Assembly (NCBI RefSeq): GCF_001428505.1
Contig: NZ_LMHU01000009.1
Coordinates: 330,298-394,297, forward strand
Source of the DNA: Terrabacter sp. Root181
Lineage (GTDB): Bacteria; Actinomycetota; Actinomycetes; Actinomycetales; Dermatophilaceae
Direction of reading: 5' to 3'
Length of the DNA: 64,000 nt
In this document: positions 34,047-42,743 of the stretch, piece after piece
How the letters are laid out: each line of letters opens with the position of its first letter
Numbering within the stretch: position 1 is the stretch's first letter
Translations under genes and position numbers: made by a program
Notes under the pieces: model-generated
Databases searched by the model: none
Seen by the model: only the letters and a program-made list of their open reading frames with translations
What the model was told of the DNA's origin: nothing

Positions 34047-34964
34047 TCAGCCCCCGAAGGCCTGCATCATGCGGATGCCACCGGGGCCGATGATGACGAT
34101 GAAGAGGGCCGGCAGGATGCAGAACATCAGCGGGAAGAGGATCTTGATGGTGACCTTCTGCGCCTTCTCCTCCGCCTTCTGACGACGGACGAGGCGCATG
34201 TTGACGGTCTGCTCACGCAGCACGGCGGCGATGGGAAGTCCGAGGCGGTCCGCCTGGACCAGGGCCGTGATGAAGTTCCTCACCTCGGGCAGCGTGACGC
34301 GTTCGCCCATCGAGGAGAACGCCTCACCGCGCGACTTGCCGATCTGGATCTCGGACAGCACTCGGGCGAACTCACCCGCGATCGGGCCGTCGACGTTGCG
34401 CGCGACCTGGAGCAGCGCGGCGTCGAAGCCCTGTCCGGCCTCGACGCAGACGCTGAGCATGTCGAGCGCATCGGCGAGGCTCTTGCTCGTCTGCTCCTGT
34501 CGGCGGAGCGCGACGTTCTTGATGAGCAGGTCGGGCAGGAAGAAGAGGGCCGCGCCGCCGATCACGGCGAAGAGGAGGGCATTCGGCATCTGGAACTTGC
34601 CGTAGAGCGCGCCGAGGAGGATGCCGAGCAGCAGTCCGGCGCCCTTGAGACCGAGGATGCGTTCCACCGTCCAGCCCTCAGGATTGCCGGCCTGGTCGAG
34701 CAGCTTCGAGTAGCGGTCGTCGGTGCCTCCCGGCGAGAGAACACGGGCCAGACCCTTGGTGCGCTCGAGGAACGGTGCGACCAGCCGGTCCTTCGCCGCA
34801 AGGTCGGTCGTGACCACCTCGCGTCGGTCGACCGACTGGTCGATGAGCATGAGGGACTTGGCCACGCCGCGGGGTTCGCCGCTGCTGACGCCGAGACTGA
34901 GCACCGCGACGAGCACGCCGATGGCGAAGAGGCCTGCAGCGACGTAGACGGGGTTCAGGTTCAC
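34047..34964 (-). CDS. tadC: TadC-like platform protein, tad locus 2
   Basis: 305 aa from GTG 34964, separated by one base from the upstream stop. An N-terminal TM, a pair of TMs in the middle (LKGAGLLLGILLGALYG.. / LLFAVIGGAALFFLPDLL), a T2SSF helical domain (DALDMLSVCVEAGQGFDAALLQVARNVDGPIAGEF) and a C-terminal TM (ILFPLMFCILPALFIVIIGP) are all present. It is the partner of the TadB half of the preceding fusion protein and ends the locus 2 operon. Confidence 0.9.
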   Translation of the reverse strand: MNLNPVYVAAGLFAIGVLVAVLSLGVSSGEPRGVAKSLMLIDQSVDRREVVTTDLAAKDRLVAPFLERTKGLARVLSPGGTDDRYSKLLDQAGNPEGWTVERILGLKGAGLLLGILLGALYGKFQMPNALLFAVIGGAALFFLPDLLIKNVALRRQEQTSKSLADALDMLSVCVEAGQGFDAALLQVARNVDGPIAGEFARVLSEIQIGKSRGEAFSSMGERVTLPEVRNFITALVQADRLGLPIAAVLREQTVNMRLVRRQKAEEKAQKVTIKILFPLMFCILPALFIVIIGPGGIRMMQAFGG

Positions 34965-34965
34965 G

Positions 34966-36948
34966 TCACACCTCGATCTTGACGACTTGGCGCATCCAGA
35001 GGATGCCGACACCGAGCGCGACCAGCCCGCCCACGCTCATGACGAGGCCCACAGTCGTCGTCCACAGCAGGCTGACGTACCCGTAGTTCACCCGCGTCAT
35101 GTAGATGAAGATGAAGATGGGCAGCGCGATGAGGATGTAGGCGGAGAGGCGACCTTCGGCCGAGAGCGTCGACACCTGTCGTTGGAGCGACTCGCGTTCG
35201 CGGAGCGTGCCGGCCGTCGTGCGGAGTGTCTCAGCCAGGTTGCCGCCGACCTCACGCTGGATGCGGATCGCCATGACGGTCCAGTGCATCGACGTGCTCT
35301 CCATGCGCGTGGCGACTCGCTCGAGAGCATCGGAGATGTCGGTGCCGATCCGGGTCTCGGCAAGCGCTCGGCTGAACTCCTTGCCCGCCGGCTCCGCCGC
35401 GTCACGGGCGACCGCATCGAGTGCCTGCGGCAGACCGAAACCGCTGCGGAGGCTCGTGGAGATGAGGAGCAGGATCTGTGGCAGCTGGGCCTCGAACTTC
35501 CGCGACCGGCGCGAAGCAGCAAAACGCAGACCGACGGGCATGAGGATCAGTCCGAGGACCCCACCGAGGATGAGCCCGAGGACCTTGGCGTTACCGACGA
35601 GCACCATTCCGAGTGCCACCCCCACGATGACGGCGACGACACGCAGGATGAGCCACTCACCGGCACGGAAGGGCAGGTCGGCGCGCTCGATGAGAGCCAT
35701 CGTCTTGCTCGTGGACTTCCGGTCCTTCATGACCCGGTCACCCATGTCGAGCAGCTGCGCCGCGATGGTGCTCTGGGCTGCCTTGATCTCCTGCCGCGAG
35801 AGGGCGACGCTGTCACCGACGACGTAGGAGCCGATCGAGGCGATCCGACGCTCGCGCTTGGTCTGGAGCGTCGGCATGAGCGACGTCGACAGCAGGACGA
35901 ACAGGGCAAGGGCAAGCAGTCCACCGGCGATGTAGGGCGTCCGGTCGGTGAAGGTGACCGGTCCGATGCCCGCGGCCTGGGGAGCAGGGGCGGCAGGTCC
36001 CGGCGTGGCCGACGGTGTCGGCGAGGGCGCTGCAACCGGTGCACCGAAGGTGGCCTGACGGCTGAACCCGAAAGCGGTGGTGCCGGCAACTCCCGACACG
36101 TCGAACTGGTGGAGTCCCGACAGCGACTTGGGGATCGCGGTCGAGAACTGGACCTGACGGTTGAGCGCCCGGGCCGATGCGGCGAACGCTGCCGAGACAC
36201 CAGCCGTGTTGTCGGCCCCGACGACGGTTCCGCCGTTGGTGTCGGCGAAGGCCTTGAGCGCGCCCGTGGCGTCCGGGTCGTTGGTCTTGAAGCGCACGAC
36301 GTCGACCCGGATGTCGCCGGCCTTGAGCTTGGCGACGGTGTTCTTGAGGGCCAGCGCCTTGTTGTCGGCAGTGGTGTCGGCTCCGTCGCTGAGCAGGACG
36401 ATGCTGCGGTCACCACTCCCCCCGAGCACCGCAGCGGCGCTCTGCATCCCGGCATACAGGCTGGTGTCGCCGCGCGAGTCGAGGCCGTTGATGACGCGCT
36501 GCGCGGCCGCGCGGTCGAGCGTAGGGGCGAGGTCGACGCCGGCGGTGTTGGCGAACGACGCGACGCCGACCTTGACGTCGGCCGGCACGGTCTTGAGGTA
36601 GGTGGCGGCAGCCTTGCGGACGGTCGACATGCCTTGGGATCCCATGGAGCCACTGGTGTCGATGACGAGCATCGCCTTGCGGTCCAGCTTCGCGGCCTGC
36701 TTGACCGTGGCCGGGAACTCCTGACCGTCGACCTTCACCTTCAGCGACGCAGGGTCGACCTGGACGTCGACCTTGCTGCTCAGTGTGATGACGCCGGTCA
36801 GCGTCGAACCTGAGCTGGTCGAGGTCGCCTTGACGCTGCTCAGGCCGACCGACACGTCGGCCGCCTGCGCGACGCCTGCCGGCAGGACCACGAGTCCGAC
36901 CGCGAGGGCGGTCAGGGCGGTGACGAGGCGACGAGTCGTGCCGCTCAC
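34966..36948 (-). CDS. tadB: Secreted VWA domain fused to TadB platform protein
   Basis: 660 aa. A signal peptide (residues 1-30, LVTALTALAVGLVVLPAGVAQAA) exports a von Willebrand factor A domain (~85-270) whose MIDAS motif DTSGS (97-101) plus later Thr/Asp positions are intact. A Pro/Ala linker leads to a TM (YIAGGLLALALFVLL) and a complete TadB T2SSF region (LPQILLLISTSLRSGFGLPQALDAVARDAAEP..) with flanking TMs. Separate TadB and VWA proteins are normal in tad systems; the fusion would place a metal-dependent adhesion or assembly domain outside, attached to the platform. It overlaps tadA by 4 bp. Confidence 0.9.
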   Translation of the reverse strand: MSGTTRRLVTALTALAVGLVVLPAGVAQAADVSVGLSSVKATSTSSGSTLTGVITLSSKVDVQVDPASLKVKVDGQEFPATVKQAAKLDRKAMLVIDTSGSMGSQGMSTVRKAAATYLKTVPADVKVGVASFANTAGVDLAPTLDRAAAQRVINGLDSRGDTSLYAGMQSAAAVLGGSGDRSIVLLSDGADTTADNKALALKNTVAKLKAGDIRVDVVRFKTNDPDATGALKAFADTNGGTVVGADNTAGVSAAFAASARALNRQVQFSTAIPKSLSGLHQFDVSGVAGTTAFGFSRQATFGAPVAAPSPTPSATPGPAAPAPQAAGIGPVTFTDRTPYIAGGLLALALFVLLSTSLMPTLQTKRERRIASIGSYVVGDSVALSRQEIKAAQSTIAAQLLDMGDRVMKDRKSTSKTMALIERADLPFRAGEWLILRVVAVIVGVALGMVLVGNAKVLGLILGGVLGLILMPVGLRFAASRRSRKFEAQLPQILLLISTSLRSGFGLPQALDAVARDAAEPAGKEFSRALAETRIGTDISDALERVATRMESTSMHWTVMAIRIQREVGGNLAETLRTTAGTLRERESLQRQVSTLSAEGRLSAYILIALPIFIFIYMTRVNYGYVSLLWTTTVGLVMSVGGLVALGVGILWMRQVVKIEV

Positions 36949-38342
36949 AGAACCGACCGCGCGAAGAGTGAGACAGGCAGCTCGACACCGACATCGGCCA
37001 GGTCGGCGGTGAACTTCGGACGGATGCCGGTCGGCACAAGGCTGCCGAGGAATCGACCGTTCTCGTCGCGGCCAGCCCCGTAGTTGAAGGTGAAGATGTC
37101 CTGGAGGGTGATGACGTCGGACTCCATGCCGACGACCTCGGAGATCGCGACGATGCGACGTGTGCCGTCCTTGAGGCGTGACTGCTGGACGATGAGGTCG
37201 ACGGCGCCTGCCACCTGCTCGCGGATGGCGCGCACGGGCAGGTCGACACCGGCCATGAGGACCATCGTCTCGAGACGCGCGAGGCTGTCTCGAGCGGTGT
37301 TGGCGTGGACCGTGGTGATCGAGCCATCGTGGCCGGTGTTCATGGCTTGGAGCATGTCGAGCGCGGCGCCGTCTCGGATCTCACCGACGATGATGCGGTC
37401 GGGGCGCATGCGCAGGGTGTTCTTGACGAGCTCGCGGATGGAGACGAGTCCGCGGCCCTCGATGTTGGCCGGTCGGGCCTCGAGGCGCAGCACGTGCTGC
37501 TGCTGGAGCTGGAGCTCGGCGGCGTCCTCGATCGTGACGATCCGCTCGTCGTTCGGCAGGAAGGAGCTGATGACGTTGAGCGTCGTCGTCTTGCCCGAGC
37601 CAGTGCCGCCGCTGATGATGATGTTGCGGCGGCCCTTGACGCAGGCGTCGAGGAAGTCACGGACGTTCTCGGTCATCGTGCCGAACGAGATGAGGTCGCG
37701 GTCGGTGAACGGGTCGGCCGAGAACTTGCGGATCGTCAACATCGACCCGTCGAGAGCGATCGGCGGCACGACCGCGTTGACACGCGAGCCGTCAGGCAGG
37801 CGCGCGTCGACCATCGGGCTGGACTCGTCGACGCGACGACCGACGCGACCCACGATCTTGTCGATGGTGCGGCGCAGGTGGGTCTCGTCGGAGAAGCGCG
37901 CGTCGACGGGGTAGATCTTGCCCGCGCGCTCGATGTAGATGTCCTCGGCGCCGTTGACCATGATCTCGGAGACCTCTGCGTCGCGCAGGTAGGGCTCGAG
38001 GGGGCCGTGGCCGAGGATGTCGTCGGAGACGTCCTGGGCGATGCGGGTGCGGTCGGCGTGCGAGAGCGGGGTCTGCTCGGAGTCGATGACCTCCTGCAGC
38101 GTGGTGCGCACCTGCGTGGCGAGCTCGCCCTCGCTGAGGTTGGGGTCATAGAGACGAGGGCCCAACGACGCCACGAGCGCCTGGTGGACGCGCTCCTTGA
38201 CGCCGGCGAAGGGGTCGACACCGCGGCGACGCACGGGCACCGCACCGTTGGTGATGCGGATCTGGCTGCCGTTGGTCGGTGCCGGCTCGTTGATGTGGCT
38301 GGACTGACGGGCCCGTTCCAGGCGGTCGGCGAGGTTGCTCAT
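36945..38342 (-). CDS. tadA: TadA/CpaF secretion ATPase, tad locus 2
   Basis: 465 aa. Walker A GGTGSGKT at 245-252, Asp box TIEDAAELQLQQ, Walker B-like RIIVGEIRDGAAL and the His box NTGHDGSITTVHANT are in order; the N-terminal domain has DAEVSEIMVNGAEDIYIERAGK. This is a more canonical CpaF than the locus 1 enzyme, with no long C-terminal extension. It drives Flp pilus assembly. Overlaps of 4 bp occur with both neighbours. Confidence 0.96.
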   Translation of the reverse strand: MSNLADRLERARQSSHINEPAPTNGSQIRITNGAVPVRRRGVDPFAGVKERVHQALVASLGPRLYDPNLSEGELATQVRTTLQEVIDSEQTPLSHADRTRIAQDVSDDILGHGPLEPYLRDAEVSEIMVNGAEDIYIERAGKIYPVDARFSDETHLRRTIDKIVGRVGRRVDESSPMVDARLPDGSRVNAVVPPIALDGSMLTIRKFSADPFTDRDLISFGTMTENVRDFLDACVKGRRNIIISGGTGSGKTTTLNVISSFLPNDERIVTIEDAAELQLQQQHVLRLEARPANIEGRGLVSIRELVKNTLRMRPDRIIVGEIRDGAALDMLQAMNTGHDGSITTVHANTARDSLARLETMVLMAGVDLPVRAIREQVAGAVDLIVQQSRLKDGTRRIVAISEVVGMESDVITLQDIFTFNYGAGRDENGRFLGSLVPTGIRPKFTADLADVGVELPVSLFARSVL

Positions 38343-39511
38343 TTCTTTCCTCCGAACAGCCCGAAGCTGCGCTTGGCGCCGTTCTGCAGGTCCTCGCCGA
38401 ATCGGCGTCGGATCTCGTGGTCGGCGAGGTCGCGGATCGCGAGCGACACCGGGTTGCGCGGGTCGTCGAGGACGAGCGCGACGCCGCGGTTGACCGACGC
38501 CGGCACCGTGAGGCTGTTGGGGACGTTGGCCGAGATGGGCGCTTTCAGGGCGGCCTCGACGTCGTCGGGCTTGAGCCCCACCTTGGCGTCGGAGCGGTTG
38601 AGCACGATGGTCCGGGCCTCCCTCGACGCGCCGAGCGTGTCGAGCGTGTTGATCGCGATCCGGAGGTTCTTCACGGCCGGGATGTCGAGTGTCGCGATGA
38701 GGATGGTGAGGTCGCTGACGTCGAAGGCCGCGAGTACGTGCTCGGTGAAGGACGGCGGCGTGTCCACGATGACGTAGTCGTACTGTCCGCGGGCGACGCG
38801 GAGCAGCTCGATGACGACGTGTGACGGGACGCGGTCGGCGTCGGCCGGGTCGGCAGGCGCCGCGATGACGTCGAGACCGCTCTCCTCGTGACGAGTCACG
38901 ACGGACTGCACGCCCTGGTCGTCGAGGTGCCCGCTCATCGCGACGACGTCGCGCACCGAGCCGTGCGGCTGGAGCTGGAGGCTGATCGCGACGTCGCCGA
39001 ACATCAGGTCGAGGTCGACGAGCAGGGTCTTGGCCCCCACGGAGGCGAGGTAGACCGCGAGGTTCGTCGACATCGTCGTCTTGCCGACGCCGCCCTTGGC
39101 GCTGAAGACGGTGATGATCTTGCCGTCACGGCCACCTACGTTGGTGCCGTGGCCGGTCAGCTGCTGGGTCAGCGCCACCGAGCGGCGGACCGCGTCGGCC
39201 AGCGCCGTCTGGTCGTCGGCCTGGACCACCTCGCGGACGCCGCTGCGCAGGGCCTGGGCGAGGGCGGTCACGTCGAGGCGGTGACGGAGCAGGATGACGC
39301 CGAGCTCGGGCCGGTCGATGCGCTCCCGCTCGGCGAGCTCGCACGCCGAGTCGAGGTCGATGTCGGGACCGATGACGACGAGCGACTGGTTGCGGTCCTC
39401 CTCGAGGGCGCGGCTGACGCGGGGCGCCGAGTTGAGGTGGACCGCGTCACCGCCGAGCGCGAAGCGGTAGGTGTCGACCGCGGCCGGGTCGTAGTCCCAC
39501 AGGATGGTCAT
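38339..39511 (-). CDS. cpaE: CpaE/TadZ-like MinD-family ATPase with N-terminal receiver-like domain
   Basis: 390 aa. Residues 1-115 look like an atypical receiver fold (VVIGPDIDLDSACELAERERID..VILLRHRLDVTALAQALRSGVREVV). The C-terminal MinD/ParA ATPase has the deviant Walker A KGGVGKT at 139-145, followed by LLVDLDLMFGDVAISL and YDYVIVDTPPSF. TadZ/CpaE proteins place the Tad machine at the cell pole. Start and stop overlap both neighbours by 4 bp. Confidence 0.93.
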   Translation of the reverse strand: MTILWDYDPAAVDTYRFALGGDAVHLNSAPRVSRALEEDRNQSLVVIGPDIDLDSACELAERERIDRPELGVILLRHRLDVTALAQALRSGVREVVQADDQTALADAVRRSVALTQQLTGHGTNVGGRDGKIITVFSAKGGVGKTTMSTNLAVYLASVGAKTLLVDLDLMFGDVAISLQLQPHGSVRDVVAMSGHLDDQGVQSVVTRHEESGLDVIAAPADPADADRVPSHVVIELLRVARGQYDYVIVDTPPSFTEHVLAAFDVSDLTILIATLDIPAVKNLRIAINTLDTLGASREARTIVLNRSDAKVGLKPDDVEAALKAPISANVPNSLTVPASVNRGVALVLDDPRNPVSLAIRDLADHEIRRRFGEDLQNGAKRSFGLFGGKK

Positions 39512-40305
39512 GGGCCGGCCACCGCGTCTCGTAGCTGGAGGTCGGTGACCTCGAGCTTCGGATCGACCTTCACGTCGGAGCCACGTAGGGCACCGTAGAG
39601 CTGGCGGTTGTTGATGCCGTGGATCAGGACCGGCGCATCGGCCGGCTTGATCGCAACGGTGACGAGGTAGTTGCCGCTGGCACCTGCCGCCGTGGCCGGC
39701 TGCCCCTCGGCGGGCGGCGCCGCAGCCTGCCCGGCTAGGGGCGCGTCACCCATCGCGATGACGAGCACGTCCGGCAGCAGCAGGCTCGTTCCGTGGATGT
39801 CGTTCTCGTTGAGGATCTTCGCCTCGGGCGTGTCCTTGAGGTCCTTGATCTTGTACGACTGGTAGAGCGCGATGTGTGAGCCCGGAGTGACGAACTTGCC
39901 GACCCGGGCGGGGTCCGTGAGGGACAGAGAAACGGCGAGCATCCCGGACGGGACCTCGATCGCCTTGGTGCCCTGTGGCGTCGCGCCGAAGCGAGCGGCG
40001 AGGAGGTACTCCCCGGCCGGGATGTCAGACGTGGCAAGGAGCGCGTTGTTGTCCGCGTTGATCTCCTGGAGCGCTCCGGCCGGCACGGCCTTGGAGCTGA
40101 CGGAGGTCTGTGCGATGAGACCGGTCCGCTGGGCGTCCTTGAGGGTCGTGCCGGCGGGAACGGGTTGCTGGGACACCCACACCGGCGCCGGTGACGCTTC
40201 CGCGATGGCCCGCGCGTCGGCGTTGCGGGCGTAGCTGATGACAAGCAAGCCGCCGCCGATGGCGAGTGCGAGTGCAACGACGATGGCGAGAATACGACGG
40301 TTCAT
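39508..40305 (-). CDS. cpaB: CpaB/RcpC-like SAF-domain protein
   Basis: 265 aa. One N-terminal TM (ILAIVVALALAIGGGLLVISY) is followed by an SAF domain (APVWVSQQPVPAGTTLKDAQ..GLIAQTSVSSKAVP) and a second CpaB-type region (VPSGMLAVSLSLTDPARVGKFVTPGSHIALYQ). CpaB proteins line the extracytoplasmic pilus channel. No secretin gene is nearby, as expected for a single-membrane organism. A Pro/Ala-rich insert lies at ~205-220. Confidence 0.9.
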   Translation of the reverse strand: MNRRILAIVVALALAIGGGLLVISYARNADARAIAEASPAPVWVSQQPVPAGTTLKDAQRTGLIAQTSVSSKAVPAGALQEINADNNALLATSDIPAGEYLLAARFGATPQGTKAIEVPSGMLAVSLSLTDPARVGKFVTPGSHIALYQSYKIKDLKDTPEAKILNENDIHGTSLLLPDVLVIAMGDAPLAGQAAAPPAEGQPATAAGASGNYLVTVAIKPADAPVLIHGINNRQLYGALRGSDVKVDPKLEVTDLQLRDAVAGP

Positions 40306-40350
40306 GCGGAGATGCCCCCAGAGAAGGTGTTCATGGTGTTGCGTTGATGA

Positions 40351-41568
40351 TCAGCCGGCGGGTGCCACGAGGACCGCGCCGAACGAGTTGCCGGGCGTTG
40401 GCGGGACGATGGTTCCGGAGCCGGTGAGCGTGCCGGTGACGTACCAGCCGGAGAGGCAGCGGTCGCCGCCGCTGCAGGGGACGACGCCGCTGCGGAGGCT
40501 GGCCGCCTCCTGGGAGCCACCGACCTTGTAGCCGGAGAGGTAGAACTTGGCCCAGCCGACGACGTGGTACCAGGACTTCGCGCCACCAGCACCCGCGCCG
40601 GTGCAGTCGGGGTAGCCGGAGATCGGACCCGTGGGCTGGGTCAGCTGCTTGACGAGGCAGTCGAAGATCGGGAGCTCGACGACCTTTCCCTGGAGAGCAG
40701 CGATGGCCGCGTAACAGTTGGGCGGTGGCGAGCTACCCGTGTCGATCGAGGCCCATCCGTTGATGCTGACGACGGCGGCACAGTTGCCGGTCGAGTCGTC
40801 CACGTAGCCGAACCCACCAGCCGTGTCCTTGCCGTTGATGGCGCAGGGGACTGTCGTCGTGCTCTTGAGGTAGATCGTGATCTCGGACGAGGCCGCGGGC
40901 CACGGGGTCTGTCCCGCGGCAGTGCCATATCCGGGAGCGGGCCCGGCCGGTCCGGTCTGGTAGACCGTGCCGTCGGAGGTGTTGTTCTTCCACTCGCACT
41001 CGGACACCACGATGGGGACCTGGGCTGTGTAGTCGCCGGGCGACCCCCACGCAGCGCGGGCACAGGCCGGCACCGGTCGGGAAGCGCCCGCCCCTATCGC
41101 GCCACCGAAAGGCGTGCTCGCCGAGTTGGAGGTGCGAACCTCCACATAGGGCAGCAGGGCGGTCGCCGTAGAGGCTGGCAGACACGCACCGAGGTCGCTC
41201 GTGACCCCGGCTGCACACGTCGTGGAGATCGGGACCAGCAAGGGGGACGCCTGGGCCACTGTCGAGGCACAGGCAGAGTCGACCGTAGCTCCGGTCGAGT
41301 TTGCACCGGCCAAGCTCGCGAGCGCCGTCGTCGCGTTGGCCGTCGAGCAGATGGTTGCGTCCTTCTTGGCACATGCGACGGCCAGAGACATCACCGCGGC
41401 GTCAGAGGAGTTCTGCACGGAACGGCGCTGGGACGCGACCGAGCCGAGGTCAGCGGTGATGGCAAGCATCCCGATCACCACCCCGCAGCTGACGAGGACC
41501 GTGACGATGATGGCGGCCGCACCCCGATCGGGACGCATGGATCGCCGCACTCGTTTCAACCACCGCAT
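40351..41568 (-). CDS. tadG: TadG-like extracellular pilus-assembly protein
   Basis: 405 aa from ATG 41568, which lies inside the 3' end of tadE (13-bp overlap). The start MRWLKRVRRSMRPDRGAAAIIVTVLVSCGVVIGMLAI gives a basic leader, an RG-A-A-A motif and one TM, as in Tad minor pilins. The remaining ~360 residues are extracytoplasmic with about fourteen cysteines in total, suggesting several disulfides, and Ser/Thr/Gly-rich surfaces. It is probably a large minor pilin or tip adhesin of the locus 2 pilus. Confidence 0.82.
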   Translation of the reverse strand: MRWLKRVRRSMRPDRGAAAIIVTVLVSCGVVIGMLAITADLGSVASQRRSVQNSSDAAVMSLAVACAKKDATICSTANATTALASLAGANSTGATVDSACASTVAQASPLLVPISTTCAAGVTSDLGACLPASTATALLPYVEVRTSNSASTPFGGAIGAGASRPVPACARAAWGSPGDYTAQVPIVVSECEWKNNTSDGTVYQTGPAGPAPGYGTAAGQTPWPAASSEITIYLKSTTTVPCAINGKDTAGGFGYVDDSTGNCAAVVSINGWASIDTGSSPPPNCYAAIAALQGKVVELPIFDCLVKQLTQPTGPISGYPDCTGAGAGGAKSWYHVVGWAKFYLSGYKVGGSQEAASLRSGVVPCSGGDRCLSGWYVTGTLTGSGTIVPPTPGNSFGAVLVAPAG

Positions 41569-41963
41569 TGCATGACTCCCGTCGCTCGGATGGTGCCGTC
41601 CGCAAGCGAGCCGCCGATGATGCGCATGGCGGGGCCCAGGACGATCCACTGGAACGGCCGCGAAACTGCCACCGTGGCTCGCAGTGTGGAGTTGGCGGAT
41701 GGGCAGTAGACGGGCGTCACCGTTGCGTCAGAGATCCCGGGAAGCGCCGCGGCTACACGAGCTGCGACCTCGGTCGTCGGCGCGGGCGTTGAACCCAACG
41801 GCAGCACCACCGCGGCCCGAGCACCTTCTCGGGCGGCATTGGACAGCTCGATCTGTGCGAAATAGGCGCGACCGAAGTCGACGATCCCGGCGAGGACGAG
41901 GAACAACACAGGCAGGACGATCGCGAACTCCACCGCGGACGCGCCGCGCTCAGTTCTGGCCAT
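41556..41963 (-). CDS. tadE: TadE-family minor pilin, tad locus 2
   Basis: 135 aa. MARTERGASAVEFAIVLPVLFLVLAGIVDFGRAYF is the textbook TadE leader, with the processing motif G-A-S-A-V-E-F, one TM and the following conserved FGR. The C-terminal ~100 residues form a small extracytoplasmic domain ending near a pair of cysteines. It precedes tadG with a 13-bp overlap and follows the pilin genes. Confidence 0.93.
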   Translation of the reverse strand: MARTERGASAVEFAIVLPVLFLVLAGIVDFGRAYFAQIELSNAAREGARAAVVLPLGSTPAPTTEVAARVAAALPGISDATVTPVYCPSANSTLRATVAVSRPFQWIVLGPAMRIIGGSLADGTIRATGVMQCGG

Positions 41964-42032
41964 GCCAGATCCCCCTCCCCAAAGTTGTGTGGTGCCGTCC
42001 GTGGCCCCCCGGCGTGGACGTCGTACTAAGTA

Positions 42033-42203
42033 TCAGATCTGAGTGGCGACGTTGTTGAACGTCGTCGACAGGTTGTTCCCGAGCAGTGAGACGGCGGCGA
42101 TGATCACGACAGCGATCAGGGCGACCATCAGGCCGTACTCGACAGCCGTGGCGCCACGCTCGGAGGCGAGTCGGCTCTGGATCTTGGCAGCAAGCTTGGT
42201 CAT
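42033..42203 (-). CDS. flp: Flp-type major pilin, copy 2
   Basis: 56 aa from ATG 42203. The leader ASERG is followed by ATAVEYGLMVALIAVVIIAAVSLLGNNLSTTFNNVATQI; cleavage by a TadV/CpaA peptidase is expected after the Gly of RG-A-T-A-V-E-Y. From that Gly onward it differs from copy 1 (42328) only at the penultimate and last residues, whereas the leaders diverge. No prepilin peptidase gene is in this window. The gene is separated from copy 1 by a strong hairpin and from tadE by 69 bp. Confidence 0.95.
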   Translation of the reverse strand: MTKLAAKIQSRLASERGATAVEYGLMVALIAVVIIAAVSLLGNNLSTTFNNVATQI

Positions 42204-42281
42204 GTCTTTCTCTCCCTGGTGATGAGGCGCTACGCCCGAACTAACGGAGTTGGAGCTCGTAGGACCCCTCCACGAGCGAGT

Positions 42282-42319
42282 CACGGGTGCGACGCCGTCC
42301 CCCCGGCGGCGCACCCGTG
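42282..42319 (-). terminator. Hairpin between the two pilin genes
   Basis: CACGGGTGCG (42282-42291) pairs exactly with CGCACCCGTG (42310-42319), with further pairing inside (GCCG/CGGC). It follows the stop of pilin copy 1 by ~10 nt in the direction of transcription, so it probably attenuates readthrough into the rest of the tad operon or stabilises the short pilin mRNA. Confidence 0.75.
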
Positions 42320-42327
42320 GTCGATGC

Positions 42328-42498
42328 TCAGACCTTGGTGGCGACGTTGTTGAACGTCGTCGACAGGTTGTTGCCGAGAAGGGAGACAGCGGCGATGATC
42401 ACGACAGCGATCAGGGCGACCATCAGGCCGTACTCGACGGCGGTCGCGCCGCGCTCCTTGTTGAGCAGCGTCTGGACCTTGGCAGCAATCTTGGTCAT
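42328..42498 (-). CDS. flp: Flp-type major pilin, copy 1 (promoter-proximal)
   Basis: 56 aa from ATG 42498 with GGGAGG upstream. The leader NKERG and mature part ATAVEYGL..NVATKV are nearly identical to copy 2 in the mature region. As the first gene of the operon, followed by a hairpin, it is expected to be the most highly expressed pilin. The nucleotide sequence is also conserved across the mature segments of both copies, indicating recent duplication or gene conversion. Confidence 0.95.
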   Translation of the reverse strand: MTKIAAKVQTLLNKERGATAVEYGLMVALIAVVIIAAVSLLGNNLSTTFNNVATKV

Positions 42499-42583
42499 GG
42501 TAAAGGGTTCCTCCCAGTGATGCAGGGCCACCCGAATGTGCCCCCCGCTGATCGGAAGAGTAGGCGGGCGTTCGAAGCCTGTC

Positions 42584-42622
42584 CTGAAAATGCTTGAAGT
42601 TCACAACGCCTTCTGAAAATGC
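42584..42622. promoter_or_regulatory. Direct repeat CTGAAAATGC in the divergent flp / GT87 promoter region
   Basis: CTGAAAATGC occurs at 42584-42593 and 42613-42622, 29 bp apart, upstream of the pilin genes in the most A-rich part of the gap. It is a candidate activator-binding site or promoter part of the tad locus 2 operon. Confidence 0.4.
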
Positions 42623-42743
42623 GCCTTTCGGACACCCGCAGATGGCACGGTTGGAGCGGTCGTCCACAGGCCGGCTTCCGGGCCGGAGACCGGATGAGGA
42701 CACCGGCGACAGGACCACAAGAAGCGACACCCGAAGGAGATGG

